Below are positions 1 through 7,608 of a stretch of DNA of 13,639 bases, one piece after another (positions within the stretch are counted from its first letter, which is position 1; each line of letters starts with the position of its first letter). A model generated the notes under the pieces. It saw nothing but the letters and a program-made list of their open reading frames with translations. It did not search any database and was not told where the DNA came from. Location: NCBI RefSeq assembly GCF_938030785.1, contig NZ_CALHIK010000192.1, positions 1 to 13,639 on the forward strand, in the 5' to 3' direction. The position numbers were made by a program, and so were the translations under genes. This DNA is from an uncultured Campylobacter sp. (lineage in GTDB: Bacteria > Campylobacterota > Campylobacteria > Campylobacterales > Campylobacteraceae).

Positions 1-3
1 CTG

Positions 4-62
4 CTGTCTCTTTTAAGCATACCGAATACCAGGGTTTTATTTGCTATGCTTCTGTCTCTTTT
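4..62. repeat. Short direct repeat, two copies of an 11-mer
   Basis: The 11-mer CTGTCTCTTTT occurs at 4-14 and again at 52-62, a period of 48 bases. The bases around the copies differ, apart from a shared CT just upstream. The stretch 1-119 holds no gene I can support. It lies downstream of the tRNA on the minus strand and is T-rich in that direction. The first nine bases of the 11-mer also match the start of IS50/Tn5-type ends, but the match stops there, so I do not call a transposon end. Confidence 0.4.
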
Positions 63-119
63 GCCTCTAGGGCTTTCAAAAAAATCAAAAAACTAAAAAT
101 AGGAGGAAAATTTGATAGA

Positions 120-196
120 TGGTGTCCCCGACAGGATTCGAACCTGTGGCCTCAAAATTAGGAATTTTGCGCTCTATCCTGCTGAGCTACGAGGAC
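120..196 (-). tRNA. tRNA-Arg, anticodon CCU
   Basis: Read on the minus strand, 196 to 120 folds as a full cloverleaf. The acceptor stem GTCCTCG pairs with CGGGGAC with one T-G pair. The D stem is GCTC/GAGC. The anticodon stem CAAAA/TTTTG closes the loop TTCCTAA, and the T arm is ACAGG-TTCGAAT-CCTGT. The central triplet of the anticodon loop is CCT, so the tRNA reads the arginine codon AGG. The 3' CCA is encoded in the DNA (122-120), giving 77 nt in all. It starts 12 bases after the stop codon of the response regulator gene on the same strand and may be cut out of that transcript. Confidence 0.96.
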
Positions 197-199
197 AAA

Positions 200-220
200 A
201 TCGGCGATTTAATCGCCGAT
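200..220 (-). promoter_or_regulatory. Perfect stem-loop over the response regulator stop codon
   Basis: The sequence is a perfect inverted repeat with 10-bp arms (ATCGGCGATT and AATCGCCGAT) around one central base. The TAA stop codon of the response regulator (211-209) lies in the centre. On the transcribed strand the hairpin is followed by only about four T residues and then the tRNA starts four bases later. It could be a weak terminator, a 3' end stabiliser, or a processing site between mRNA and tRNA. The hairpin is plain in the sequence; its role is inference. Confidence 0.6.
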
Positions 221-589
221 AATATTCATAACGTCGTCTAGCTTTTTGTGAAGATCTTTGTCGTTGATGGGTTTTGTCATAAAATCATAAGCGCCTTTAT
301 TTAGCGCCTCGCGTTTGGCGGTCTCGTCGGTAGTAAGGACGATGACGGGGATGTGCGATATATTTTCTCTAGCGTGGAGATTGTCTAAAAATTCTAGTCC
401 GTTCATCACGGGCATTACGATGTCTAGCAGCACCAGATCCACTGGCTGGACCTCAAGCACTGCAAGGGCATCCAAGCCGTTTTTGGCTTGAAGGACGGTA
501 TGAAATTTACCGTATTTTTTTAGCATAACCTCTAATAGCTTTAGATTGATAGGATCGTCGTCAACCGTTAAAACTTTCAATTCTTTCAT
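209..589 (-). CDS. Single-domain CheY-like response regulator
   Basis: This 126-residue protein is one receiver domain with no output domain. The family's key residues are present: the acidic cluster D10-D12, the phosphoacceptor D56 in LLDIVMPVMNG, T86/T87, and K106 followed by proline. Such stand-alone receivers take phosphate from a kinase and act by binding a protein partner, or they serve as phosphate sinks. It starts 8 bp after the end of the large hybrid kinase on the same strand. Its ribosome site (TAAGG, then about six bases) overlaps the kinase stop codon, so the two genes are almost certainly cotranscribed and translationally linked. The kinase is the natural phosphodonor (inference). 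A stem-loop covers its stop codon and tRNA-Arg follows. Nothing in the sequence tells which process it controls. Confidence 0.95.
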   Translation of the reverse strand: MKELKVLTVDDDPINLKLLEVMLKKYGKFHTVLQAKNGLDALAVLEVQPVDLVLLDIVMPVMNGLEFLDNLHARENISHIPVIVLTTDETAKREALNKGAYDFMTKPINDKDLHKKLDDVMNIIGD

Positions 590-597
590 TTAAAACC

Positions 598-3500
598 TTA
601 TCCTTTAATGTATTTTTGTGCGAGCTTCTCAAGGCCCGATTTAGTGATGTTATAGGTAGCGACCTCGCTAAATATCGGATTTTCGTCGCTATCGTTAGAA
701 AACAATATCAGCTTACTTGCCGGAGCTTTTTGGCTTAAGTTTTCTAGCGCCGCAAAATCCATATTCGATAACTTTTTATCGATCAAAATTAGCTTATAAC
801 TACCGCCAGCCGCCATAGATAGGAGCTGCTCAAAGTTGCTCGCAATCTCCACGTCCTTATAGTGATGCTTTAGTATGCTTGCAAAAATTTTGCTCTCCAT
901 AATGTTTGCCTTGCATACCAAGATGTCCTTCGTAGGGACGTTAGCCTTTTGCGCCGAAGCGCCTCCGTTTGAAGCTAGACTCTTTTTAGGAACCATCTTC
1001 ATTACGGTCTTTGGCACCTTGACGGTTTTGATGACCGTTTTAGGCACCTGCTTTTTAACCAGCTTCTTAACGATCTGCTTCGTAGTACCGCCTGACGGAG
1101 CGGCATCGGAACGCTTATCGCCCACGAAGTTATCTAGCATCTGAGCCAAGATATCTTTTTTGATCGGCTTGGTGCAGTATTCATCAAGCCCCGCCGCCAT
1201 AAATTTCTCTCTATCGCCCTTTAGCGCGTTAGCCGTTACCGCTACGATCGGGATATGGCGTAGATTGTTTTCGTTCTCATACTGCTTGATCTGCTTGGTT
1301 GATTCTATACCGTCCATTACCGGCATCGAAATATCCATAAATATAAGATCGTAGTCGTTATTCGCCTTTCTAGCCTCTAGCGCCAAAAGTCCGTTTTCGA
1401 CTATGGTTAGGTTCATATCGAAGCTATTTAGCGTATGCTTCATAAGCTTTTGATTTATCTCGTTATCCTCGGCGATTAAAATTTTAGCGCCGTATTTGCG
1501 ATTTACCAGCGGCACGTTATCGTCGGCAGGATTTCTAGGTACCGGTACTTCGACCTCTTCCTCGACCTCTACCTCTTCCTCGACCATGATAGTCTCTTCC
1601 TGCTGAACATCCTCATAGACGGTGACCGGAACCTCAACCATCACATCCTCTTCAGGCTGCGGTATGACGACCGGCTCTACTTTGACGCTTACAGGCTCTA
1701 TTTCAGGCTCTACCACAGGGGCCTCTTCTACAGGCTGGGTGATAGACTTGGCTGCCTCAATGACAGGTTTGGTCTCAGGCTCTGCGCTAGCAGGCTTTTG
1801 CGGCTCCGGTTGCAAAACCGGCAGAATTTCTATATCGGCTTTCGGAGCCAACGGTATCTCCGCCTTGGATTTTGAAATTTCCTCTTTCTCTTCCGGAATT
1901 TCAATCTTAGCGCTAGGCTCCTCCTTACCGATACCCGATAGATCGATCATCTCGACTTCATCAGGCTCTACGCTTGGAGTTTTAATCTCAGGCTGAGCTT
2001 GCGGCTCTGCAGGCTGCGCCTTTGGAATTTCAATCTCAATCGGAGCGATTTCGATCTCATCCTCCACTGCTCTGCTCTCCGCTTTAGGCAGATCTATCTT
2101 GATATCGTCCGCTTCTAAATTTGACTCAGAAATTTTAGCTTCGGAGTGCTTAGGCTCGGCAGGAGGAGTTTCCAGATCGATTAGCTCGTCCGAAAGATCC
2201 AAAGATATCGTCTCGGCGGCGTCTAGCTTAGGAGTATGCGCGGTAGGGATTTCCGCCTTTGGAATTTCGATATTTGGAATTTCGACCTCAGGCAGATCCA
2301 TTTTGATCTCCAGCTCCTCAGGCTCCAATCTAGGAATTTCGGTTTTGATATCGCCCAAGTCCTCGATATCTAAAGTACCGATCTTCGGCTCTACAGGCTT
2401 TGGCTCTTCCTTCTTTACCTCAGCAGCGCTAGGAGCTTTATGGACGATGTCTTCTTTCGGTTTAGGCGCCTCATGCTCGTGCTTATCGTGAGTGCGCTTT
2501 CTGCTTTGCAAAATCGCGCGCAGCTCGTCCGCAGACGACATAGCGTGTCGCGGCTGCTCTACGGTAGGAGTTATGATAGGTCTTTCTTTTACCGCAGGCT
2601 CCTCCATGATGAGCTCATCCGGAACGACATTTTTATCTACGATAGGCTTTTCGATCTCGGCGTCTAGCTTGATTTCACGCGTAGAAGACAAGAAAGGCTC
2701 CGATCTATTTAAAGTTATGCCGGATTTTGAAATTTTATCCAGAGTCTTAATAAATTTGGTTAGGTTGAAAGGCTCCGTAAGGGTAAAAATTCTAGGGTTT
2801 GAGATGCTGATACTTTGAAGCTCTCTAGGCTTTAAAGTAAGTATAGTAGGCATGATCGACATATTGCTGACTTCGCCGTAGTTTTTAAATCTGGTTATTA
2901 AAGCGTCGTATTTATTGTTATTTTGCGCCGAGCGAAGCTGCGCGCCGGTATTAAATATCGAAATTCTACCGCCCAGCTTGCTGATATAGTTTTTGACGAT
3001 GTCGTTATACATAACATCCGCACTATCGGCCAAAAGTGCGAAGCTTAGTCCTTTTATGCTCTCGAATACCGCGTCGGCATCGGTCTTTTGCGTCTCTTTA
3101 AAGGCGAGCGTGAAATAAAATTTAGTGCCCTTGCCGACGGTCGATTGAACCTGAAGCTTGCCACCCATCATCGCTACGTATTTGGACGAAATTGTTAGTC
3201 CCAGACCCGTACCGCCGTATTTGCGTGTGATCGTAGAATCTGCCTGAGAGAAAGCGTTAAATACGTTTGCAAGCTTGTCTTCGGAAATTCCTATACCGGT
3301 ATCCTCTACGCTGAAGGTCACGATCGCTTCGTTTGGAGACTTGCTAGGCTCTCTTAAAATTTCGACCACGATATTGCCGTGCTCAGGGGTAAATTTAACC
3401 GCATTGGACATAAGGTTGATAAGAACCTCTTTGATCTTCGTAATGTCGCCGTATAAGTGGTGCACGAGCGTAGGATCGATGTAGAGCAGGATGTCGATAT

Positions 3501-5004
3501 TCTTCTCCGCGGCCTTTGCGACGTAAATTTCAACGGCGCTTTCAAAGTCTTGGATCGGATTGAATAAAATATCCTCAAGCTCGACTTTATTACTTTCGAT
3601 CTTGGAGACATCTAAGATGTTATTGATGATCGTTAGGAGGTTTTCGGATGATTTTTCGATGGTATCAACGTAGTCGCGCTTCTCCTCGTCCAGATCCGTA
3701 TTTTTAAGAAGCTCGGTAAAGCCGATGATACCGTTAAGCGGCGTTCTGATCTCGTGCGACATATTAGCCAAGAAGATCGATTTTGCCTTATTGGCGTCCT
3801 CGGCGGCGCCCTTTTGATACGCTATCAGATCAAGCGCGTCCTCGATAAGCGAGTAGGCTTTATTAACGCCCTCGCTCGTTCTAACGTCGATATGTTCGTG
3901 CTGATCGGTAAGATCACCGATTCGGCTAAGCACGTTGCCCAGATCGGTAACGTTCTGTCTTAGGCGCTTTACAATACCCAAAGCAAAAATAACAAGCACG
4001 ATAGCTAAGCCCCAAATTCCAAGTGCGATGAAAAGGTTTCTAAGTCTTTCCGCCAAATACTTATCGGCGTGCGCCGTAAGCTCTTCGTTGATTTTTTTGG
4101 AAATACTGCTTAGCATCTGATATTTTTGCGTAGTTAGCGTAAACCACTCCGCAAACGGAACGCTATAATGCCCCTCGTCCGCCTCTTGCTGCAAAAGCGC
4201 GGAAACTTTCGCGGCCTCTCTTAGCGTATTTTGCGATTCCGGATTGTTTAAAATTTCCAAGATCGCGCCTCTTGCGGAAGACTCCGGCAAGAAGTAGTAG
4301 TTAGGCAGCGAACTTGCTAGGTTAAAATTCGCCCACGTTCTTAACTGAGACGGATTCATTGCCTTGCTTCCGATGATGTATTCAATGATATAATCACGTT
4401 CCGAAGCCGTCGCATCTATCGCTTCGTAGGTATTAAGTAGAGAAATGGTCCAAACCGTAATATTCGAGCTTACCGAACCCTCTCTTAAAACCCTTTGAAC
4501 CGCCTCGATATTATCGTCTAGCTTCTGAAAGTATGAGCTAAAAAGTTCGCTAAAGCTCTTGGATTGAGCATCGACATCTTTTCTTATCTGCGGTAGTCCA
4601 TTTAATAAATTTTCAATCTCGGCCTCAGCGGCGATTAATTCGTCATTTCCAGTGCCGGAAGCAAAAAAATCAAATATCTTCTTAATTACGACATTTTCGT
4701 TTTCAACCTTGGTCTTTTTGTAATTTTCGAGCGCCTCGTCGGTTCTTTTACGCTGACCGGTAAGCAAGGTGCCCATGCCCGGGTTTCCTTCGCTACCCAA
4801 AAAGGCGGACGTAATACCGCGCTCTTTATCGACCTGCTCCATTAGGGTCGCAAGGTTGCTGTTTTTTGTGATTTGCTGCTGCAAAATACCGACCCTCGCG
4901 TAATCTCGCACAGAGATAAACAGGAAATAGGAGGCGAAGACAAAGATTAAAAGCAGCGGGATACCGCTGACCAATCGGAGAGCACTTGTAGTATTTAAGT
5001 TCAT
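598..5004 (-). CDS. NIT-domain hybrid sensor histidine kinase with several receiver domains
   Basis: A 1468-residue membrane-bound hybrid kinase. Domains in order: TM1 about 10-30; periplasmic region 31-323 with NIT (nitrate/nitrite sensing) hallmarks, ERG at 61-63, QRKRTD at 84-89 and ERD at 202-204; TM2 about 324-345; HisKA with phospho-His H417 in NMSHEIRTPLNG; ATPase domain with N534 (N box), D568 (DTGIGIS) and GGTGLGL at 597-603; a receiver-like domain about 660-765 lacking the phosphoacceptor; a Pro/Glu-rich linker about 770-1170; a canonical receiver with D1224 (DISMPVMDG); a basic tract about 1307-1343; and a last receiver-like domain keeping D1409 but lacking the acidic cluster. The ATG has AAGGA six bases upstream. 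The CheY-like gene follows at 8 bp. The NIT call implies sensing of nitrate, nitrite or a related small ligand in the periplasm; this is inference from family, and the actual signal is unknown. Confidence 0.93.
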   Translation of the reverse strand: MNLNTTSALRLVSGIPLLLIFVFASYFLFISVRDYARVGILQQQITKNSNLATLMEQVDKERGITSAFLGSEGNPGMGTLLTGQRKRTDEALENYKKTKVENENVVIKKIFDFFASGTGNDELIAAEAEIENLLNGLPQIRKDVDAQSKSFSELFSSYFQKLDDNIEAVQRVLREGSVSSNITVWTISLLNTYEAIDATASERDYIIEYIIGSKAMNPSQLRTWANFNLASSLPNYYFLPESSARGAILEILNNPESQNTLREAAKVSALLQQEADEGHYSVPFAEWFTLTTQKYQMLSSISKKINEELTAHADKYLAERLRNLFIALGIWGLAIVLVIFALGIVKRLRQNVTDLGNVLSRIGDLTDQHEHIDVRTSEGVNKAYSLIEDALDLIAYQKGAAEDANKAKSIFLANMSHEIRTPLNGIIGFTELLKNTDLDEEKRDYVDTIEKSSENLLTIINNILDVSKIESNKVELEDILFNPIQDFESAVEIYVAKAAEKNIDILLYIDPTLVHHLYGDITKIKEVLINLMSNAVKFTPEHGNIVVEILREPSKSPNEAIVTFSVEDTGIGISEDKLANVFNAFSQADSTITRKYGGTGLGLTISSKYVAMMGGKLQVQSTVGKGTKFYFTLAFKETQKTDADAVFESIKGLSFALLADSADVMYNDIVKNYISKLGGRISIFNTGAQLRSAQNNNKYDALITRFKNYGEVSNMSIMPTILTLKPRELQSISISNPRIFTLTEPFNLTKFIKTLDKISKSGITLNRSEPFLSSTREIKLDAEIEKPIVDKNVVPDELIMEEPAVKERPIITPTVEQPRHAMSSADELRAILQSRKRTHDKHEHEAPKPKEDIVHKAPSAAEVKKEEPKPVEPKIGTLDIEDLGDIKTEIPRLEPEELEIKMDLPEVEIPNIEIPKAEIPTAHTPKLDAAETISLDLSDELIDLETPPAEPKHSEAKISESNLEADDIKIDLPKAESRAVEDEIEIAPIEIEIPKAQPAEPQAQPEIKTPSVEPDEVEMIDLSGIGKEEPSAKIEIPEEKEEISKSKAEIPLAPKADIEILPVLQPEPQKPASAEPETKPVIEAAKSITQPVEEAPVVEPEIEPVSVKVEPVVIPQPEEDVMVEVPVTVYEDVQQEETIMVEEEVEVEEEVEVPVPRNPADDNVPLVNRKYGAKILIAEDNEINQKLMKHTLNSFDMNLTIVENGLLALEARKANNDYDLIFMDISMPVMDGIESTKQIKQYENENNLRHIPIVAVTANALKGDREKFMAAGLDEYCTKPIKKDILAQMLDNFVGDKRSDAAPSGGTTKQIVKKLVKKQVPKTVIKTVKVPKTVMKMVPKKSLASNGGASAQKANVPTKDILVCKANIMESKIFASILKHHYKDVEIASNFEQLLSMAAGGSYKLILIDKKLSNMDFAALENLSQKAPASKLILFSNDSDENPIFSEVATYNITKSGLEKLAQKYIKG
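1497..2697 (-). repeat. Coding low-complexity region: Pro/Glu/Ile repeats in the kinase linker
   Basis: About 400 codons of the kinase (residues about 770-1170) encode degenerate short repeats built on the theme E-I-P-x and E-P-x-V, for example EVEIPNIEIPKAEIP. The stretch is rich in Pro, Glu, Ala, Ile and Lys and has no globular pattern. It ends in a strongly acidic tract (about 1119-1156) just before the canonical receiver. The regular codon use also creates long open frames on the opposite strand, which I take as artefacts. Such regions often vary in length between strains. Confidence 0.75.
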
Positions 5005-5167
5005 ACAAAATCCTTAAAAACGCGGTTTGAGCGACGTCAAATTTATTAAACCGGGGGTAAAAGTCGCTTCCGTCGCACGCGGCGAAGACGATTTTAGCCG
5101 TCCTGCAAAGTTATTTGGGATTTTACTAAACAAATCTTTAAATATAGCTTTTTGCGTTTGTTTTTCG

Positions 5168-6970
5168 TTAATGGTCATTTAAAATTTTTTCCGCGGTTTG
5201 AATATTCGTAAGCGATCTGATCTCATCGAAGCTCGCTGAATAAATGCTCTCAAAATCGCCGTAAAAGTCCAAAAGCTTCTTCAGGCTTCCCTTGCTAACG
5301 CCCAAGCTTAGCAGCTTTGAGCTTTGTAGATCGAGCTTGCGTTTGCTCTTTTGGTGAAACGAGATCGCAAAGCGGTGCGCTTCATCGCGCAGGCGCTGAA
5401 AAAACTGAAGTTTTTTATCATCCGTAGGCAGTGAAAAAATTCCGCCCTTCGTGCAAATTTTATCTTTTGCGGCTCCCTTTGCGCGGTGAGCTTTAGCGTC
5501 GATTTTCTCTTTAGAGATAGCGATTATATCGACGTTTGCTCCGACGCTGCAGATTATTTCCTCCGCCAAGTTTAGCAAAGCCGTTCCGCCGTCGATGAGC
5601 CACAGATCGGGTGCGGCGAGCTCGTCAAATTTAAGCGCGCGGCTAGTTAAATACTCGCGCATCTGATCGTAGTCGTTATTTGAGCTAAGGTGCTTGTGGC
5701 GGTAGTTTTGCTTGTTAAACTCGCCATCTTGAAAGCTTATCATAGCTCCCACGGGCGCGGCGCCGAACATATGCGAATTGTCGAAAACTTCGATATTTAC
5801 CGGCAAATTCGTAAGATCAAAATAATCCTTCAGCTCCTGCAAAAATGCGTAATCGTGCGTTTTTAGATGCTTTTTGATATTGATCTCGCAGTTTTGATGT
5901 GCGATCTCGCAAATTTTACGCTTCTCGCCGATTTTCGGCGCGTAAATTTTAAAGACTCTTTCGTGTCGTTTGGATAAAATTTCGCATACCAGATCCGCAT
6001 CGTCAAACTCGTCGTAAACGTAAATTTTAGCGCACGCCACGGGAGCTGCGGCAGGAAAGGCGCTTAAGATCATCTGCTTATAGGCATTTGCGATATCATC
6101 GGCGCTTGGGGCTTTGCAGTTAATTATATGCGAGCTTGAGGCTGAAATTTTACCCTCGCGTATGCTAAAATGCACGGCGCAGACGAGCCCGTCGCGTGCG
6201 GCAATCGCAAAGACCTCGAAATCATCGAGCTTTGCCAGATCGACCTCAACCTTTACGTTCATCTGCCGCAAAATTTCAATCTTATCGCGGATCTGTGCGG
6301 CCTCCTCAAAATTTTCGCTCTGCGCGAGCCGAGCCATCCGATCCTGAAGCTGCGGCACCATCTTTTGCGGATTTTTCAAAGCCGTAAGCGCACTCTCCAC
6401 GATACGAGCGTAATCCTGCTTTGAAATTTTATCCTCGCACGGAGCGGCGCAGCGCCCGATCTGGTGGAACAAACAGGCCTTTTTGCCCTTGACGCAATTT
6501 TTCTTCTGCACGAGCGGAAACTGCATGTAAAGCGTCTGTAAAATTTCCTTCGCGCCGTGAAAATATGGGCCGAAGTATTTGATGTTTCTACCCTTTACGA
6601 TCTTTCGCGTGATCTCAAAGCGCGGAAAGTCGTCGTCTAAATTTACGTAGATATATGGATAGGTCTTATCGTCGCGTAGCAAGATGTTGTACTTGGGCTT
6701 GAGCTGCTTGATGAAGGAATTTTCTAGTATCAGCGCGTCGCTCTCGCTGGGCGTTACGATGTATTCTAAATGTACCGCCTCGCTTATCATCTTTGCGATG
6801 CGCGCACTTAAGCGCGGGCTCGGAGCGAGAGTGGGCGTGAAAGAGAAGTAGCTTTTGACGCGATTTTTTAAAATTTTTGCCTTGCCGACGTATAGCAGCT
6901 TGCCCGCGGCGTCGAAGTATTGATACACGCCGGGTGCGGCAGGCAGGCTCTTAATCTCCTCTATTAGCAA
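5168..6970 (-). CDS. uvrC: Excinuclease ABC subunit C (UvrC)
   Basis: UvrC is the nuclease of nucleotide excision repair. It joins UvrB at a lesion and cuts the damaged strand on both sides. The 600 residues show the whole family plan: GIY-YIG domain (GVY at 14-16, YVGK at 27-30, R37) for the 3' cut; cysteines C159, C166, C174 and C178, the set reported to hold an iron-sulfur cluster in E. coli UvrC; a UVR motif about 203-237 that contacts UvrB; an RNase H-like domain with D397 (VFDNSH) and D460 (LIDGG) for the 5' cut; and a C-terminal helix-hairpin-helix region. The start is TTG with GAGG eight bases upstream. No ATG fits, because the GIY-YIG domain begins within the first 15 residues. The gene overlaps the end of the upstream DUF721-like gene by 20 bp, which suggests translational coupling. 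Confidence 0.97.
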   Translation of the reverse strand: MLIEEIKSLPAAPGVYQYFDAAGKLLYVGKAKILKNRVKSYFSFTPTLAPSPRLSARIAKMISEAVHLEYIVTPSESDALILENSFIKQLKPKYNILLRDDKTYPYIYVNLDDDFPRFEITRKIVKGRNIKYFGPYFHGAKEILQTLYMQFPLVQKKNCVKGKKACLFHQIGRCAAPCEDKISKQDYARIVESALTALKNPQKMVPQLQDRMARLAQSENFEEAAQIRDKIEILRQMNVKVEVDLAKLDDFEVFAIAARDGLVCAVHFSIREGKISASSSHIINCKAPSADDIANAYKQMILSAFPAAAPVACAKIYVYDEFDDADLVCEILSKRHERVFKIYAPKIGEKRKICEIAHQNCEINIKKHLKTHDYAFLQELKDYFDLTNLPVNIEVFDNSHMFGAAPVGAMISFQDGEFNKQNYRHKHLSSNNDYDQMREYLTSRALKFDELAAPDLWLIDGGTALLNLAEEIICSVGANVDIIAISKEKIDAKAHRAKGAAKDKICTKGGIFSLPTDDKKLQFFQRLRDEAHRFAISFHQKSKRKLDLQSSKLLSLGVSKGSLKKLLDFYGDFESIYSASFDEIRSLTNIQTAEKILNDH

Positions 6971-7418
6971 GGATCAGCCCTCTTATCTCTTCAAAAATTT
7001 TATAAATTTGCGGATCTTGGATTTTGTTTTCAAACTCCCCTTTTGCGCGCTCTGAAGATAAAATTTTTCCGCCAGGGCGCAAATGAGCTTTATAAATTTG
7101 CGCCCTTCTTCTGCTCATCACTCTATCTGCTACGAAAAATTTTATCTCTCGCACACCGCAAAGCTCCGCCGTCTCTCTAGCGACTACGAAGCGCTTTAAT
7201 ACGTCTTTTATTAAATTTATATTACTATCGCGTTTTAGTTCGCAAAGCCCAGCCGGGTGTTTCGCAGCTATCATCAAAATGCCATCTTTGACGTAGATGA
7301 AAGCGATCAGCCTTTGCCAACTAAGCGGCAAAATCGCTAAGAACTCGCCTCTTTCTCGCATCTTGGCATATAAAGGATCTTTTCTGATATGAGCTATTAT
7401 TTCTCTTGCATTTTCCAT
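6951..7418 (-). CDS. DUF721/DciA-like protein
   Basis: A 155-residue soluble protein without signal peptide or membrane segment. The part from about residue 26 to 100 resembles DUF721/DciA proteins: a WxxL-type helix (LPLSWQRLI), a strand pair (YVKDGILMIAAKHPAG), a charged helix, then CGVREIKFFV. DciA proteins act with the replicative helicase DnaB at the origin in bacteria that lack DnaC. The assignment rests on pattern, not on a search. The tail after about residue 100 is basic and then mixed-charge. It is the first gene of the uvrC operon and overlaps uvrC by 20 bp. Its 5' end overlaps the divergent lipoprotein gene by 30 bp. There is no Shine-Dalgarno site before the ATG, and a TGCTAAAAT box ends six bases upstream of it, so a leaderless mRNA is possible. 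Confidence 0.8.
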   Translation of the reverse strand: MENAREIIAHIRKDPLYAKMRERGEFLAILPLSWQRLIAFIYVKDGILMIAAKHPAGLCELKRDSNINLIKDVLKRFVVARETAELCGVREIKFFVADRVMSRRRAQIYKAHLRPGGKILSSERAKGEFENKIQDPQIYKIFEEIRGLILANRGD

Positions 7419-7586
7419 AAGCGGATTTTAGCATTTTTTATCTTAGTTTTGCTTAGCGGCTGCGGATACAAAGCGCCGCCGTTTTACTCAGAAGGCGAGC
7501 AAGGCCCTAGCGCTACCGCCCAAAACAGGGACGCTAATAACACGAGTGATGGTAGAGGAAGCGTTAGAATTTTACGCGATAAATAG
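7389..7586 (+). CDS. Small LptM-like lipoprotein
   Basis: A 65-residue lipoprotein precursor. Basic residues K11-R12 lead into a hydrophobic stretch that ends in a lipobox, LSGC, with lipidated C25. The mature part starts CGYKAPPFY and continues as a short hydrophilic, disordered tail. Size, the CGxKxPxY start and the tail resemble E. coli LptM (YifL), an outer-membrane lipoprotein that helps LptD/LptE mature for LPS export. Gly at position +2 fits transport to the outer membrane. The LptM call is by pattern and moderate. The ATG has AAGGA eleven bases upstream, a long spacing, but there is no other start in frame before the signal sequence. The first 30 bp overlap the start of the divergent DUF721-like gene. 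guaA follows 54 bp downstream. Confidence 0.75.
   Translation: MSYYFSCIFHKRILAFFILVLLSGCGYKAPPFYSEGEQGPSATAQNRDANNTSDGRGSVRILRDK
7425..7430 (-). promoter_or_regulatory. Putative extended -10 box for the DUF721-like/uvrC operon
   Basis: On the minus strand the bases TGCTAAAAT form an extended -10 box (hexamer TAAAAT at 7430-7425). Its end lies six bases before the A of the ATG at 7418, so transcription would begin at or next to the start codon. It lies within the coding region of the divergent lipoprotein gene. A second AT-rich run slightly upstream (GATAAAA) is an alternative. No clear -35 is seen, which is usual for Campylobacter vegetative promoters. Confidence 0.35.
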
Positions 7587-7608
7587 CCTACTTTTAGCTT
7601 TGCTTTGT

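Noticed and set aside
4..14. Tn5 mosaic end or sequencing adapter
   Set aside because: Only the first nine of 19 bases agree and the same word recurs at 52-62 without the rest of the end sequence.
119..241. Plus-strand 40-codon open frame after an AGGAGG-like site, antisense to the tRNA
   Set aside because: It reads through the tRNA complement and the end of the regulator gene. Frames of this kind over tRNAs are usual false calls, and the spacing from AGGAGG to ATG is too long.
875..2818. Series of long plus-strand open frames opposite the kinase gene
   Set aside because: They mirror the repetitive Pro/Glu codons of the kinase linker, give Ser/Gly/Ile-rich nonsense, and lack ribosome sites; the minus-strand frame has clear domains.
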